A stretch of DNA of 64,000 nt. It comes from an uncultured Bacteroidales bacterium. Its GTDB lineage: Bacteria > Bacteroidota > Bacteroidia > Bacteroidales > F082. The notes under the pieces are model-generated. The model worked only from the letters and a program-made list of their open reading frames with translations. It searched no databases and was not told where the DNA came from. The stretch is from the NCBI GenBank assembly GCA_937902805.1, contig CALEMB010000103.1:1-64000 (forward strand). Direction: 5' to 3'. This document shows positions 1-9,600 of the stretch, in pieces. Both the position numbers and the translations under genes were made by a program. Position 1 is the stretch's first letter; every line of letters begins with the position of its first letter.

Positions 1-533
1 AAATGATGGGTCTTGATACCTGTAAACTGGCAATATTCCATAAAGGACAAAGGGTATGTTTTCTCTTCGATGGACCAACCACGGAGTGTGGTGGCTATCT
101 CTTGCGACAACATCTTCGCATTGCTCCCTGAGACAAATATGTTTTTGCAGTAGGATTTGAATACACGCATGACAAACAGTTCCCAATTGGCAATGAGTTG
201 AATCTCATCGAAAAACATATAGACATCTTTTAAGTCTTGGGTGGGATAGAGTTCGCGATAGGCTTCAAGCACTTTATCGAGGTCGGATACGTTCATGCCA
301 GAAAGGCGCTCGTCATCAAATCCTACCCATAGAACGGCTTCGGGTGACAATCCTTTCTCAACTAATGCATTGATGGTGAGTTGCATCCTGGATGACTTTC
401 CACATCTTCTTACACCTACGACAGTGACGATGGATTGGCTGTTTAAAGGCAATTCACCATCGCGTTCCATCACCGGAAACGGTATTTCCTTTTGTTTCGT
501 GACAATCAGCGATTTAATAGTATCCTTTACCAT
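1..533 (-). CDS. AAA-family ATP-binding protein (AAA_14/DUF4143 type), 3' end missing
   Basis: Translated from the ATG at 533 on the minus strand; the frame stays open to the window edge, giving about 177 residues of the N-terminal part. A Walker A-like motif GVRRCGKSS lies at residues 40-48 (family members usually have S where this has C), and a Walker B stretch VYMFFDEIQ at about 104-112. A segment FVSGSNAKML near residue 135 looks like the sensor region. The family is a set of single-gene ATPases, often expanded in Bacteroidota, with a C-terminal DUF4143 region and no settled function; that C-terminal half is outside the window. The gene has its own −7 box and two palindromes directly upstream, so it is probably transcribed alone and possibly autoregulated. 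Family assignment is good; function unknown. Confidence 0.85.
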   Translation of the reverse strand, partial: MVKDTIKSLIVTKQKEIPFPVMERDGELPLNSQSIVTVVGVRRCGKSSRMQLTINALVEKGLSPEAVLWVGFDDERLSGMNVSDLDKVLEAYRELYPTQDLKDVYMFFDEIQLIANWELFVMRVFKSYCKNIFVSGSNAKMLSQEIATTLRGWSIEEKTYPLSFMEYCQFTGIKTHH

Positions 534-555
534 GGTAGTGTTATTATTTCAGATG

Positions 556-563
556 CAAAGATA
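556..563 (-). promoter_or_regulatory. −7 promoter box of the AAA ATPase gene
   Basis: On the minus strand this reads TATCTTTG, matching the Bacteroidota −7 consensus TAnnTTTG, 22 bases before the start codon at 533. The twin palindromes begin only 6 bases upstream and cover where the −33 element should be. Confidence 0.6.
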
Positions 564-569
564 ATAAAG

Positions 570-625
570 TTTCCTAAAATAAAGGAAACTTTTTGGAAAA
601 CTTTCCTAAAATAAAGGAAACTTTT
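570..625. repeat. Two copies of a palindrome, candidate operators
   Basis: The palindrome TTTCCT-AAAATAA-AGGAAA occurs twice, at 570-588 and 602-620, with identical sequence through the following ACTTT. The copies are 32 bases apart, close to three helical turns, so they present the same DNA face. They sit immediately upstream of the −7 box of the ATPase gene. This arrangement suits a dimeric repressor or autoregulator; which protein binds is not visible. Confidence 0.6.
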
Positions 626-934
626 AGTTCTAAGCATAAAAAAACCTCACCACGGCACCCGCAATTTATGATAGTTGCATGCAACCAAGTCCCTGAAATC
701 AGAGACAAGCAGAGAGGATTCAGAGAGGATGTAGGGAGCGGGCAGGGAGGAGACGGGGTGTCACCCCTTCCGCAAAACGTCAAATGTCAAACGTCAATTT
801 CAATGTTTTTTGATTTTTCGGAGATTTGCAATCCCCGAAATATGTTTCATGCCTTACCATAATATGGTGGATTTGTGGGCAAAGATAATGGATAGTTTGC
901 TGATATGCAAGCCTTCGCGCAAAAACACCGGTTG
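626..934. other. Intergenic stretch with no gene; one hairpin
   Basis: The short open frames here have no recognisable protein features. The stretch holds a small GC-rich palindrome (GGGGTG-TCACCCC near 755-767), short direct repeats of 'GTCAAA/GTCAAT' near 779-797, and a hairpin with 11-bp arms at 816-826 and 830-840 (one G-T pair, loop TGC). The hairpin lies beyond the last immunity-like gene (ends 935). It has no U-tract, so intrinsic termination is uncertain. Confidence 0.5.
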
Positions 935-1324
935 TTAAACATACTCTGTATGCCCCATAATGATAAATGGCAGGAAGTACAACAATAAGATAATTATGGG
1001 AAACATCCAAAGCTTAAACCACTTATTGGCTTTGCTATCTTTGTATTTCTCTTTTATCTCTTCATCGCGGTTTTTGTAACGGTGGTAGTTGAACAGGTAA
1101 AACGAAGTCATAACTGCGGCTATACAGAAAACGACAATTTTACCATTCAAGACCATTTCTTTGGGGATAAATAAAGGTTTGATAAACATTAATATGCAAT
1201 ACACCACTAAAGATTGAATTGCACAAAGGAAAAGGGATGCTGTAGAACAGGGATTGTTGTTCCATTTCTGCTTACTATATTGGATGAGCATACGATAATA
1301 GAAGTAATCAAAGATTCTAAACAT
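935..1324 (-). CDS. Small multi-pass membrane protein, candidate Rhs immunity protein (paralogue 4)
   Basis: 129 residues from the ATG at 1324; a TTG two codons upstream is possible, but all four paralogues line up on a start of Met-Phe. Three hydrophobic segments are visible, at roughly residues 32-50, 63-82 and 106-125, with a lysine-rich stretch before the last. The shared family features are an N-terminal aromatic patch (FDYFYYR here) and the motif NKWFKLW at about 100-106, matched by NKWLKDW, NNKLKGW and NKWFKIW in the neighbours. No database family recognised. Its place downstream of an orphan Rhs tip, and its similarity to the protein overlapping the intact Rhs gene, suggest it neutralises a toxin tip no longer adjacent. 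It ends the long minus-strand block. Confidence 0.75.
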   Translation of the reverse strand: MFRIFDYFYYRMLIQYSKQKWNNNPCSTASLFLCAIQSLVVYCILMFIKPLFIPKEMVLNGKIVVFCIAAVMTSFYLFNYHRYKNRDEEIKEKYKDSKANKWFKLWMFPIIILLLYFLPFIIMGHTEYV

Positions 1325-1405
1325 AATCAAAACTATCGTTGTTTGCTATAACTCCAATCAATTATCCTATTCAAATTGTCACCAACTGACACGCTTTGCA
1401 CCGTT

Positions 1406-1810
1406 TTATCCTCCCAACATCCACTTCAACAAATGGATGAAAAGAAATGGAAGGAAGAAAATACAGGATAAGGAAGTTGAAATCAATAGGAAGAAAAACA
1501 ACCAATCCTTGAGCCATTTGTTGGCGGGACACTTGGCAAATTTCTTCTCCATTTCCTTGATTTTCGGAGTGTAAAGCTTGTAGTTATAGAATACCAACAA
1601 TGCCAAAAATCCTAATGCTATGATCTTAGCAAGCACATTGTTTTTCGGCAAGAGATAAATGTCAAAAAAACCTCTGAGAACGAGCATGACGCACAAAACC
1701 ATACAGAATTGAAATGCGGATATTGTTAATGCTGCACGAAAACCATGATTCGTGTCAGGTTCATGTTTCTTGTATGAGAGATAGAGTCTGTAAAAGATGT
1801 ATTCAAACAT
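1406..1810 (-). CDS. Small multi-pass membrane protein, candidate Rhs immunity protein (paralogue 3)
   Basis: 134 residues from the ATG at 1810, which gives the Met-Phe start common to the group. The longer frame would need a TTG at 1843, one base after the previous stop. It begins MFEYIFYRLYLSY, closely matching MFDFVFYRLYLFY of the paralogue beside the intact Rhs gene. Hydrophobic segments are near residues 34-54, 64-82 and 107-128; the family motif appears as NKWLKDW. Variation lies mostly in the loops and the second hydrophobic segment, as expected when immunity proteins diverge with their toxins. Same-strand neighbours on both sides with gaps of 81 and 33 bases make cotranscription likely. 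Function is inferred from context only. Confidence 0.75.
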   Translation of the reverse strand: MFEYIFYRLYLSYKKHEPDTNHGFRAALTISAFQFCMVLCVMLVLRGFFDIYLLPKNNVLAKIIALGFLALLVFYNYKLYTPKIKEMEKKFAKCPANKWLKDWLFFFLLISTSLSCIFFLPFLFIHLLKWMLGG

Positions 1811-1843
1811 AGTAATAACGGAAATAATGCTATAACCAACCAA

Positions 1844-2239
1844 CTATATCAAAAACAACGAATTAACAATAAAGCTTGTTACCAATGGGAATAGAAACAG
1901 GCCAAACATAAACAAAAACATCATCCAACCTTTCAACTTGTTATTTAAGGCGCGTGATTTGTATTTCTTGCTTAAAACTTCTATTTTGCCGCCATAAAAC
2001 CTGTAATTAAACCAACATACGACCGCTACTACTGCAAGTGTCGCAACAGTAACAGGAGTTTTATAAGCAACGTTCATGTTTAATGGAAAAAACATAATAT
2101 AAATCATGTATGCGTTATACACAAGTAGAAATTGGATTGCTCCTACTGCAACAGCAGCAGGAAAATGAAATGGATGGTCAACTTTGTAAAGCTTTTTGAA
2201 ATAATGACAAGCGAACCAATAATACAAATATCCAAACAT
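1844..2239 (-). CDS. Small multi-pass membrane protein, candidate immunity protein of the orphan Rhs tip (paralogue 2)
   Basis: 131 residues from ATG 2239, starting only 12 bases after the orphan Rhs tip ends. It is the most divergent of the four paralogues: the N-terminus reads MFGYLYYWFACHYF and the family motif is NNKLKGW. It still has the same length and layout, with hydrophobic segments at about residues 32-52, 61-80 and 106-128. Position directly behind the toxin 3' end is where cognate immunity genes sit in Rhs and CDI loci. I therefore assign it as the probable partner of the orphan tip. No enzymatic motif is present, which fits a membrane protein that blocks a membrane-acting toxin rather than a nuclease inhibitor. 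Confidence 0.75.
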   Translation of the reverse strand: MFGYLYYWFACHYFKKLYKVDHPFHFPAAVAVGAIQFLLVYNAYMIYIMFFPLNMNVAYKTPVTVATLAVVAVVCWFNYRFYGGKIEVLSKKYKSRALNNKLKGWMMFLFMFGLFLFPLVTSFIVNSLFLI

Positions 2240-2251
2240 GATGAAAATACT

Positions 2252-3241
2252 TTAATACACGATTGAAAATGTTTTAAAATCAAACCCTACGCCCCCACAC
2301 CAAGTATCTATATTAGCCCCTATGGATTGCCCTGAAATGGCATACGAGCAAATGTCAACTGCAAGGTACGAAGCACCAATTATCCATCCAGCAGGCCCTG
2401 CTAACAAACAAGCAACGCCTATACCTGCATCCAAAAAATGGGAAGGATTAGCTATGCCATTATTATAAGCAATATCCACCCCTGTAATAGCCAACCCAAC
2501 CATCCCCAAAGCATGATTAGCTTTACTCAAATTTGTAATCTTCCCAGCCTTGATTTCTTTCACGGATTTGGTAATGCCTTTTGCTTTTAAGGCTTTTTGG
2601 GTGTTATACGCTTTCTTTTGATTAATCGCCTTTTGTGCCCTTGTTAATGGTTTCTCCCAAAGACTTTTTTTATACCCAGTAACCAACCCTGCGTATGAAA
2701 CAGTATAACTTATTGTATTAGAAGACAAACCTTCGCTTTTTGTCGAAGTGTTATTTCCTCCGGTCCAAAAGCCGCCGCCACCACCACCACCTGCACTGAG
2801 GGTTGGAACATTGGCTTCGCCACCCGAGTATTCTGCGGATAGTCCTCCGCAATTTTGTTCCCCAAGGCGTCTACATTCCTCCATGGCCCAACTATTACCA
2901 TAGGGAGTAACTGTCACCTCATTCAATCCATAATTATAAGAATAATACTCATTATTGAAGCCCGTGTATGTATACACTCCAGTTACGTAATAGCCAGTCT
3001 CGTCTCCATCAGGAGGAGGGGCGATTCCATGCCCATTAGGCAATGATTGCCGCCACCCGCTCGGGTCAACATACTTCAACGGATTATACATACAGTAGGC
3101 ATATCGGTTGAAGCCCTGCGAGTTTTCAGGCTGCTGCACATAGCGGTCTACGGAGAGGAACGAAGAAATCACTGGGTCATACATCCTGCCGTTCATGTTA
3201 ATCAAGCCAAAACCGTTAAGATGCTCATGGTCTGTGTGCTT
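2252..3241 (-). CDS. Orphan Rhs C-terminal tip (displaced Rhs core end plus toxin region)
   Basis: The frame is open from a stop at 3242-3244 down to 2252 (329 residues). No conventional start fits; a TTG at 3205 and an ATG at 3196 are the possible initiators. The first residues match the last ~60 residues of the Rhs core of the intact gene: HEHLNGFGLINMNGRMYDP, LSVDRYVQQP, NRYAYCMYNPLKY, VDPSGW. Homology begins abruptly about 3230-3238, marking a recombination joint. After VDPSGW the sequences differ (a Gly/Tyr-rich stretch, then a poly-Gly run), then share VTGYK, LWEKP and RAQKAINQKKAYNTQKALK-type sequence ending EIKA, then differ again in a hydrophobic tail of about 95 residues. This is a reserve or displaced tip as known for Rhs and CDI loci. 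It may be silent or translated by coupling. Confidence 0.8.
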   Translation of the reverse strand, partial: KHTDHEHLNGFGLINMNGRMYDPVISSFLSVDRYVQQPENSQGFNRYAYCMYNPLKYVDPSGWRQSLPNGHGIAPPPDGDETGYYVTGVYTYTGFNNEYYSYNYGLNEVTVTPYGNSWAMEECRRLGEQNCGGLSAEYSGGEANVPTLSAGGGGGGGFWTGGNNTSTKSEGLSSNTISYTVSYAGLVTGYKKSLWEKPLTRAQKAINQKKAYNTQKALKAKGITKSVKEIKAGKITNLSKANHALGMVGLAITGVDIAYNNGIANPSHFLDAGIGVACLLAGPAGWIIGASYLAVDICSYAISGQSIGANIDTWCGGVGFDFKTFSIVY

Positions 3242-3252
3242 TTAAATGCCTC

Positions 3253-3651
3253 TTATCTTACAAACAATTTATATAATTCATTCCAAAGAACAGGGGACGC
3301 TAACAAAAACATCATTAGAGCAGCTATCATCCAAATCTTGAACCATTTATTTGCAGCTTTATTTTTACATTTTTTGACAATTGCATTATATTTATGACGA
3401 TAATGGTAAAGATTCACCAATAATAATGAAACCATCGTTACAAGGGAAATGATGATTGCCAACGTTTTATTGCCATGCAACACATAAAACAACAAAGCCT
3501 TATCCGTAAAAATGTCGATAAAAATGACAATAGAATACATCATCAGGAATTGTAATAAAGTCACATATAAAGAAGCGGTCCATACCGAATCTCTACCTTT
3601 TTCCCTTCTCTCATAAAAAAGATATAACCTATAAAAAACAAAGTCAAACAT
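3253..3651 (-). CDS. Small multi-pass membrane protein, candidate immunity protein of the intact Rhs toxin (paralogue 1)
   Basis: 132 residues from ATG 3651 (Met-Phe start shared by the group). A second ATG at 3669 overlaps the Rhs stop codon by 7 bases and would add MVIVSV; either way the gene is translationally close to the toxin gene, as immunity genes usually are. Three hydrophobic segments lie near residues 33-53, 65-85 and 108-126, and the motif NKWFKIW is at about 100-106. Three paralogues lie downstream, after the orphan tip. A membrane immunity protein implies that the toxin acts in or on the membrane. No family name recognised; the immunity role is an inference from position and paralogy. 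Confidence 0.75.
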   Translation of the reverse strand: MFDFVFYRLYLFYERREKGRDSVWTASLYVTLLQFLMMYSIVIFIDIFTDKALLFYVLHGNKTLAIIISLVTMVSLLLVNLYHYRHKYNAIVKKCKNKAANKWFKIWMIAALMMFLLASPVLWNELYKLFVR

Positions 3652-3662
3652 AACACTTACTA

Positions 3663-6600
3663 TTACCATTCATATAATGGTTCTTTACACCAATTATCTA
3701 TATGCTCGCTAAAAGTGTTTCCTGTGAAAATCCAACTACCTAACTCCACTCCTAAATACACAATTCCAACAGGGGCAACCCAAATTGAAATAACAGCTAC
3801 AGCACCATTCACCAAATTTGATGTGTTAAGTTGATGATTTATACCAATATCAGCCACTTCCAAACCTACTCCTAATAGGGCACAAGATCGACTAGCTTTG
3901 GCCAGCTTAGCTCCATTAGTTGCCTTGATTTCTTTCACATGTTTGGTAATGCCTTTCGCCTTTAATGCTTTTTGGGTGTTATATGCTTTCTTTTGGTTGA
4001 TTGCCTTTTGAGCTCTGCTTCTTGGTTTCTCCCACAAGTCTCTTTTATAACCTGTAACCACACCCGCATAAGAAACACCATAACTTAACGAATTGGAAGC
4101 TATGCCATAATCCTTAGAAGGACTGCCAGCGTAATTTGTCCCCCAACCTCCACCTCCGCCACCCGCACGGATGGTGGGAACATTGGCTTCATCGGGGTAT
4201 TCTTCAAAAAGAACCCCATGATTTTGTTCCCCAATGAGTTCTCTACAGTCTTGTTCAGCCTGATTATTACCACCAGAGGAAGAGGTGCAGGCGTAGTCAA
4301 TAGCATACGTGTCAATCAAACAGCCACCATATAAAACGCCGTCAATCTCGACAAGTCGGTATCCTCCATCTACCGCAGCGGGTTGTGGCGCTTTAAACTG
4401 TGGAGGAATGCCCCCGCTTCCGCTAGGCCCAGACATCATCCACCCGCTTGGGTCAACATACTTCAATGGATTATACATGCAATAGGCGTATCGGTTGAAG
4501 CCTTGCGAGTTATCGGGCTGCTGCACGTAGCGGTCAACGGATAGGAACGACGACATCACGGGGTCGTACATCCTGCCGTTCATGTTTATTAAACCAAAAC
4601 CGTTAAGATGTTCGTGTCCCGTGTAGCCCCTATCGAACATAGGCATAATCGAGGCATCGACACACCAAGTTTCAGGGTCGCGAAGGTTGCCCCAGGCGTC
4701 GTAGCTCAGCTCTTGCTCCACTTCGCCGTCCGCGTCCACAATGACAGTCCAGTTGCCTTGGTGATCTTTGAGGATATAATGCAGTGTTTCCTCGCCGTCC
4801 TGCTGCTCCACCACGGCAAACACGCCGAGAGGACAAGTAAGAAATGTCCACGATTTTTCAGTCGTTCCGTTGGCGTCGCTTTCGGTGATGAACTCGCAGC
4901 TCCCCACGAAAGTCTTTTGACGTTCCCAAGTGTCGTCGCTTTCTGACATCCTAATGCGCTCTTCGTTGAAGCCGTATTGGAAACTGACCTCGTTGTCGCC
5001 ACTACTGGCAAGCCTTATTTTGTCGAACGAAGTGTAATCGATGCTCAACGGGTCGGGACTGAACCAATCGGGATGTGCCACGGCCTCGTTTATGGCATGT
5101 ATTTTCTCTTCATCAAACTGGGGAGCGCTGAAGATGGTTTGTACATGCGGCCCGCCATATTTCCACACCAAGCCTTGCTTGATAATCATGCGTCCGAGGT
5201 TGTCGTATCTGGCTTTGCAACGATGGTCGCCAAAGTATATTTCGGTGAGGCGGTTGAGTCGGTCATATTGGAATGTTTCGGTCATCATGCGAAGGCTGTC
5301 CGTTCGACGGGCTAAATTACCAAATTTATCGTAACCATACGACAGATTCTGCAAGTTGTTTGAGGTGGCTATGCCTTTGATGTAATGCATTTTGCTGTCA
5401 AACAGCCTGTTAGTCACGATTTGGCCTCCCATGGTGGATTGCAGCAATTGACCCATTGCGTTAGTCTGGTTGGCTTCCCAAAGCGGGTTGCCATCTACAT
5501 CGCTGATGGTGTTGAGATGACCGTAGGCCGAGTATCCGTTTTGTACGGTCACGCCTGTGGGGTAAGTTATTTGGTGAATACGTGAAGCATCGTCATAATC
5601 CAGTTGGGTTTTGTAAATGGTGCCAAATAATTGCTCACCCACCGAAACCAAGCGCAGCCATCTATCGTAGTCGTATTGGATGCTTTGGTTGTCACCGTGC
5701 GTGATGGACTTCAGTGTTCCTTTTAGACCTTCGGTTTCGTCATATACAAATGTTGTTGTGGTGTTTTCACTAGAATCTTGTTTTTCAATCAGTCGTCCCA
5801 TAGGGTCATACTGATAAGAAAATATATCGGCATTTGGAGAAGTGCGTTGTTTCAGGTTGCCGTAAGCATCAAAAACGAAAGATGAAGTGCCATAATCGGG
5901 GTCGGTGAGACTGTTTCGGTTGCCTCGATTGTCGTAACCGATGACGATGCGCGAAGCGGCGTTGCTTCCAATCTGGGTGTAGGCAAGACTGCCGTCTGCG
6001 TAGTAGTCGTAATTGACGGTGACTTCTTGTGGGTCTCGGTTCGATACCATCCATCCCATAACATTGTCGGTGCGTTTCGTCTTTTGCTCGTTTCCGTTTC
6101 CGTCGCTAATGGATGTCCGGGTTATCAAGCCTTGATGTATGATGTTGGTACTTGTCTCATCGGGTGTGGTTATGGTTGCAAGACGTTCTAATCGGTCGTA
6201 TTCATATTTTGTCGAATGCACGGTTTCACCTTCAAAATATGGGTTTGATACCGTTTCGGGCAATCCTCTGTGGTTATACTGGATATCAGTAATTATAGCT
6301 TCTCTATTTGGTCCGAATGTGACTGTGCGAAGAACTTCGCCGCTTTTGTGGTAGAAAGTCAACTGCTTTTCTTTTCCAGTAGTGTGTGTCCAATGATAGT
6401 AAGTGGCATTGGCAGGAGCCAGAGGATGCCCTGTCGCCCAACGGTAGGCTTCGCCTATGACGGTGTTGTCAGGGTTGGTTGTAAGCGAAGTGATACCTAT
6501 GGGGTTGGTATTGTATGAGGTGACCAATCCGTTTTGATCAACAATGGTATCAATGTTGTCATGTGCATCATAGGAATAGGAGGTCTCGTATTCCAATTCA

Positions 6601-9600
6601 CCCGCGATGATGGTCTCCTTGGTTACAAGGCGGCCTTTGTTGTCGTCCCCGTATTCATACATGGTGGTCCGTTGTGGCTCGTCTTGGTCACCGTAGGGAG
6701 CACTGATGGTTTCCGATTGTAGGTTACCTGTCGGGTAATAGAGATAGTCTGTATTGATGGTCTGACGGTCTTGCGTCTGCTCTGTGTTAGGAATGTCGGT
6801 TTTGTGGCGAATTTGGTAGTTGTAGTTGGAAGCGTATTCAAGGACGATGGTGTTCACCTTGTCCTCCTTGCCGGTCATTGATTGTGTGGTAACTTGCTTT
6901 CTCGTCCTTGCCAATATCCAGCTGCCCACTTGGATGTCATAGAATTCGTTGGTGGTTGTCGTTCTGAAGTCGCAATCAGCCACATCGTCGACATTGGTGC
7001 TGTGAACACCCGTCCGCGTTTCGGTACAATTGTATTCGTGTGTATAGGTAGCGGATTGTCCGTCGGCATTTAACAGGTAATTATAATCGTTTTCAGTGAT
7101 TTCTTTAGAAAGCATTCCCGCTGAAGGATTATCTACATTATATCGTTTCAGCTCTTTCTTTACCAAGGCTGGGCAAGTGACAAGTGAGTTTTCCGAGTTG
7201 ACCGCATTTAAAAAATGGTAAGTTATCTTGCTCGACCTCACCGAGTTTTCGTTGTCGTTGGGGTAGACATAGGTCTCAGTTGTCGACGGCAACAACAGGG
7301 CATAGTCTTTCATCACCTCAAGACTGTATTTCATAGTGGAGGCATTGATGTAGTTGGCATTGTTGCTCGTCTTTGTTGTGACTTCTCTGAATCCAAGGAA
7401 TCCATGCCCGTCACGATGAATACAAGGGCCAGAGAAACTATGTTGAGTTCTCATGGGCTTTCCTGCAGCATTATAGATAGTACTTGTCTTAAGGATTCGG
7501 TAGGGAACAGCCATACCCCTAACACCATAGCCGTAATACTTATATTCTTGCAACAGCATGTCATAGTCGAATTGCAGGACATTACCCAAGCCATCAATAA
7601 TTTTACTAACATTGTTAAGCTCTCCAACAGGTTTTAGAGAGTAGATTTTTGGGGTTCTAGCTGTGATATCATTAGAATTAATTCCCTCTTTCTTTTGCAA
7701 CCCAAGAAAAGAACAGTTTTCCTTGTTGACGAACCTGCCAACATGAAGGTATTGTGTTTTACAATTAATGTAGACGCCATGTCCGCTACCATTGTACCAA
7801 GATCCAGCAAACCAGGATAGGAATTTCCTCGTGTCGGGTTTGAAATTAAAATAAATATCCAAACTGGATCCCATTACAACAGCATTTTTGATAACAGCCA
7901 CGTCACTTACTCCATCGCCGTCGAAGTCGGAAATGCATATGCTGTACCACGAACTATCTCTGTCCGTGTTTTTCAGCTTTCTAAGGGAGTTGCCATACAA
8001 CTCTTGCTTAGGCATAATGTAATAATTCAAGTCAGGGCAAAAGCCGGCATTCACCAGACCTTTTCCTGTCGCAAAATACATGTTCCAGATATTTTGCCCA
8101 TGCTCATAGTTTCCTTCGTGGTGGTATGCGAGTAGGTCGGTAAGACCATCGCCGTTGAAGTCTCCTGAAAACACCTGACTACGTGCATTTTCATCGGAAA
8201 ACGTTATGTCAGAAATGTCAAGTTTTTTCTTCAACAGATATCCATTATTTTCAAATGCTAGTTTCCATATACTTGAATTGCTCTCTCCCATGACGAAGAT
8301 TTCGGTACATCCATCTCCCAAATATTCACCTGCTTCGATTTGGTGTGCAGGAATGACATTACCAGTCTCAAAAGCCACATCATAGGTATAACACCAACCT
8401 CCTGAGCATGGCACATATTTGCAGTGTTTCGCCGCATTACCAGCTGCATTGATGCCAAAAATTAAGAGACTGCGCTTCCCTTCCCCAAGAAAGTCGCCAA
8501 GTGCGATTTTCACCTTACTATTGACATACATAGGTTTTTCCCAGACTGGCTCAAATGAGATATTGTCTTGTGAGTGCCTGTTTTTATAGACCATAATGTC
8601 AGTCCGTCCAAGGTTTGATGTTGAATCGTAGCACACCGTCACGAGGTCATCATAGCCGTCGTCATTGATGTCAATCACATATATCCAGTCGAGAGATTTT
8701 GGTTGGGTTTCCATGCTGATGTCCGCAAAGTCGAAACCTTGGGATTTGTTGTTGAGGAAGAACTTTGGTGCTACATCGTGTTGATAATACATTGTATCGC
8801 CCTTAAATGGCACTACCACTAGGTCTGAGTATCCGTCAGCATTGAAATCGCCCACAAAAGGATAGTTGTTGTATATGGCAGTGTCGGAGATGTCCCAGTG
8901 TTGCAACACGCTATTGTCGCCAGTGCTGGTCCAACTGATGCGAGTCGGGTTTAGCGCATCGTCTCCATTTTGGTAGTAAATTTTGGAAAGACGATGGCGC
9001 GTTTGTACGGAATCATATTTGATGCGATGGAAATTGTCGAAAGAAATAGGATGCACATCTGACTCGTAAACAAAAGTGTATTGTTCCAAAGGATTTGAAC
9101 CGTCGTTATGACTGATGTTTATATGTTCGAGGCATTTCTTCTTTTGTAAGATGTTGCCACCTATATATTTGAATGTGTAATCCAATATGTTCGTATTGGA
9201 ATAAATGAAATCGACAATGAACTCGGGCTTGATTCCTAAGGCATCATTGGCGGTGTATTGAATTTGTCTGATATAGTATTCGCCAGACTGATAATTAGTG
9301 TTATAGAAGAATTGTATGGCATTGCCGTTGCGGTCGATTATCTTGTTGACAAGCCAGCTGACAACGCCAAGTCTGTCGTCTTGAGCAATGATGCGTGAAT
9401 CGACTGTATATCCATATTCAAAGATAGTACCGTTGGCTTTCCACACTTTGAACTTGCCAATATAACGATAACCATTCTTCAATTCATAGTATGCTCTGAT
9501 TCTTGAATTGTCATCCTGTTCTATTTTGAATTCATCATAGTTAAATTGTTGTTGTGTTTTTATGAGTCTTTGCCCGTCAAGCAAAAAACAGTCGATGTAG

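Noticed and set aside
593..862. Small plus-strand frame after the twin palindromes
   Set aside because: It begins inside the second palindrome and encodes low-complexity sequence without a family match.
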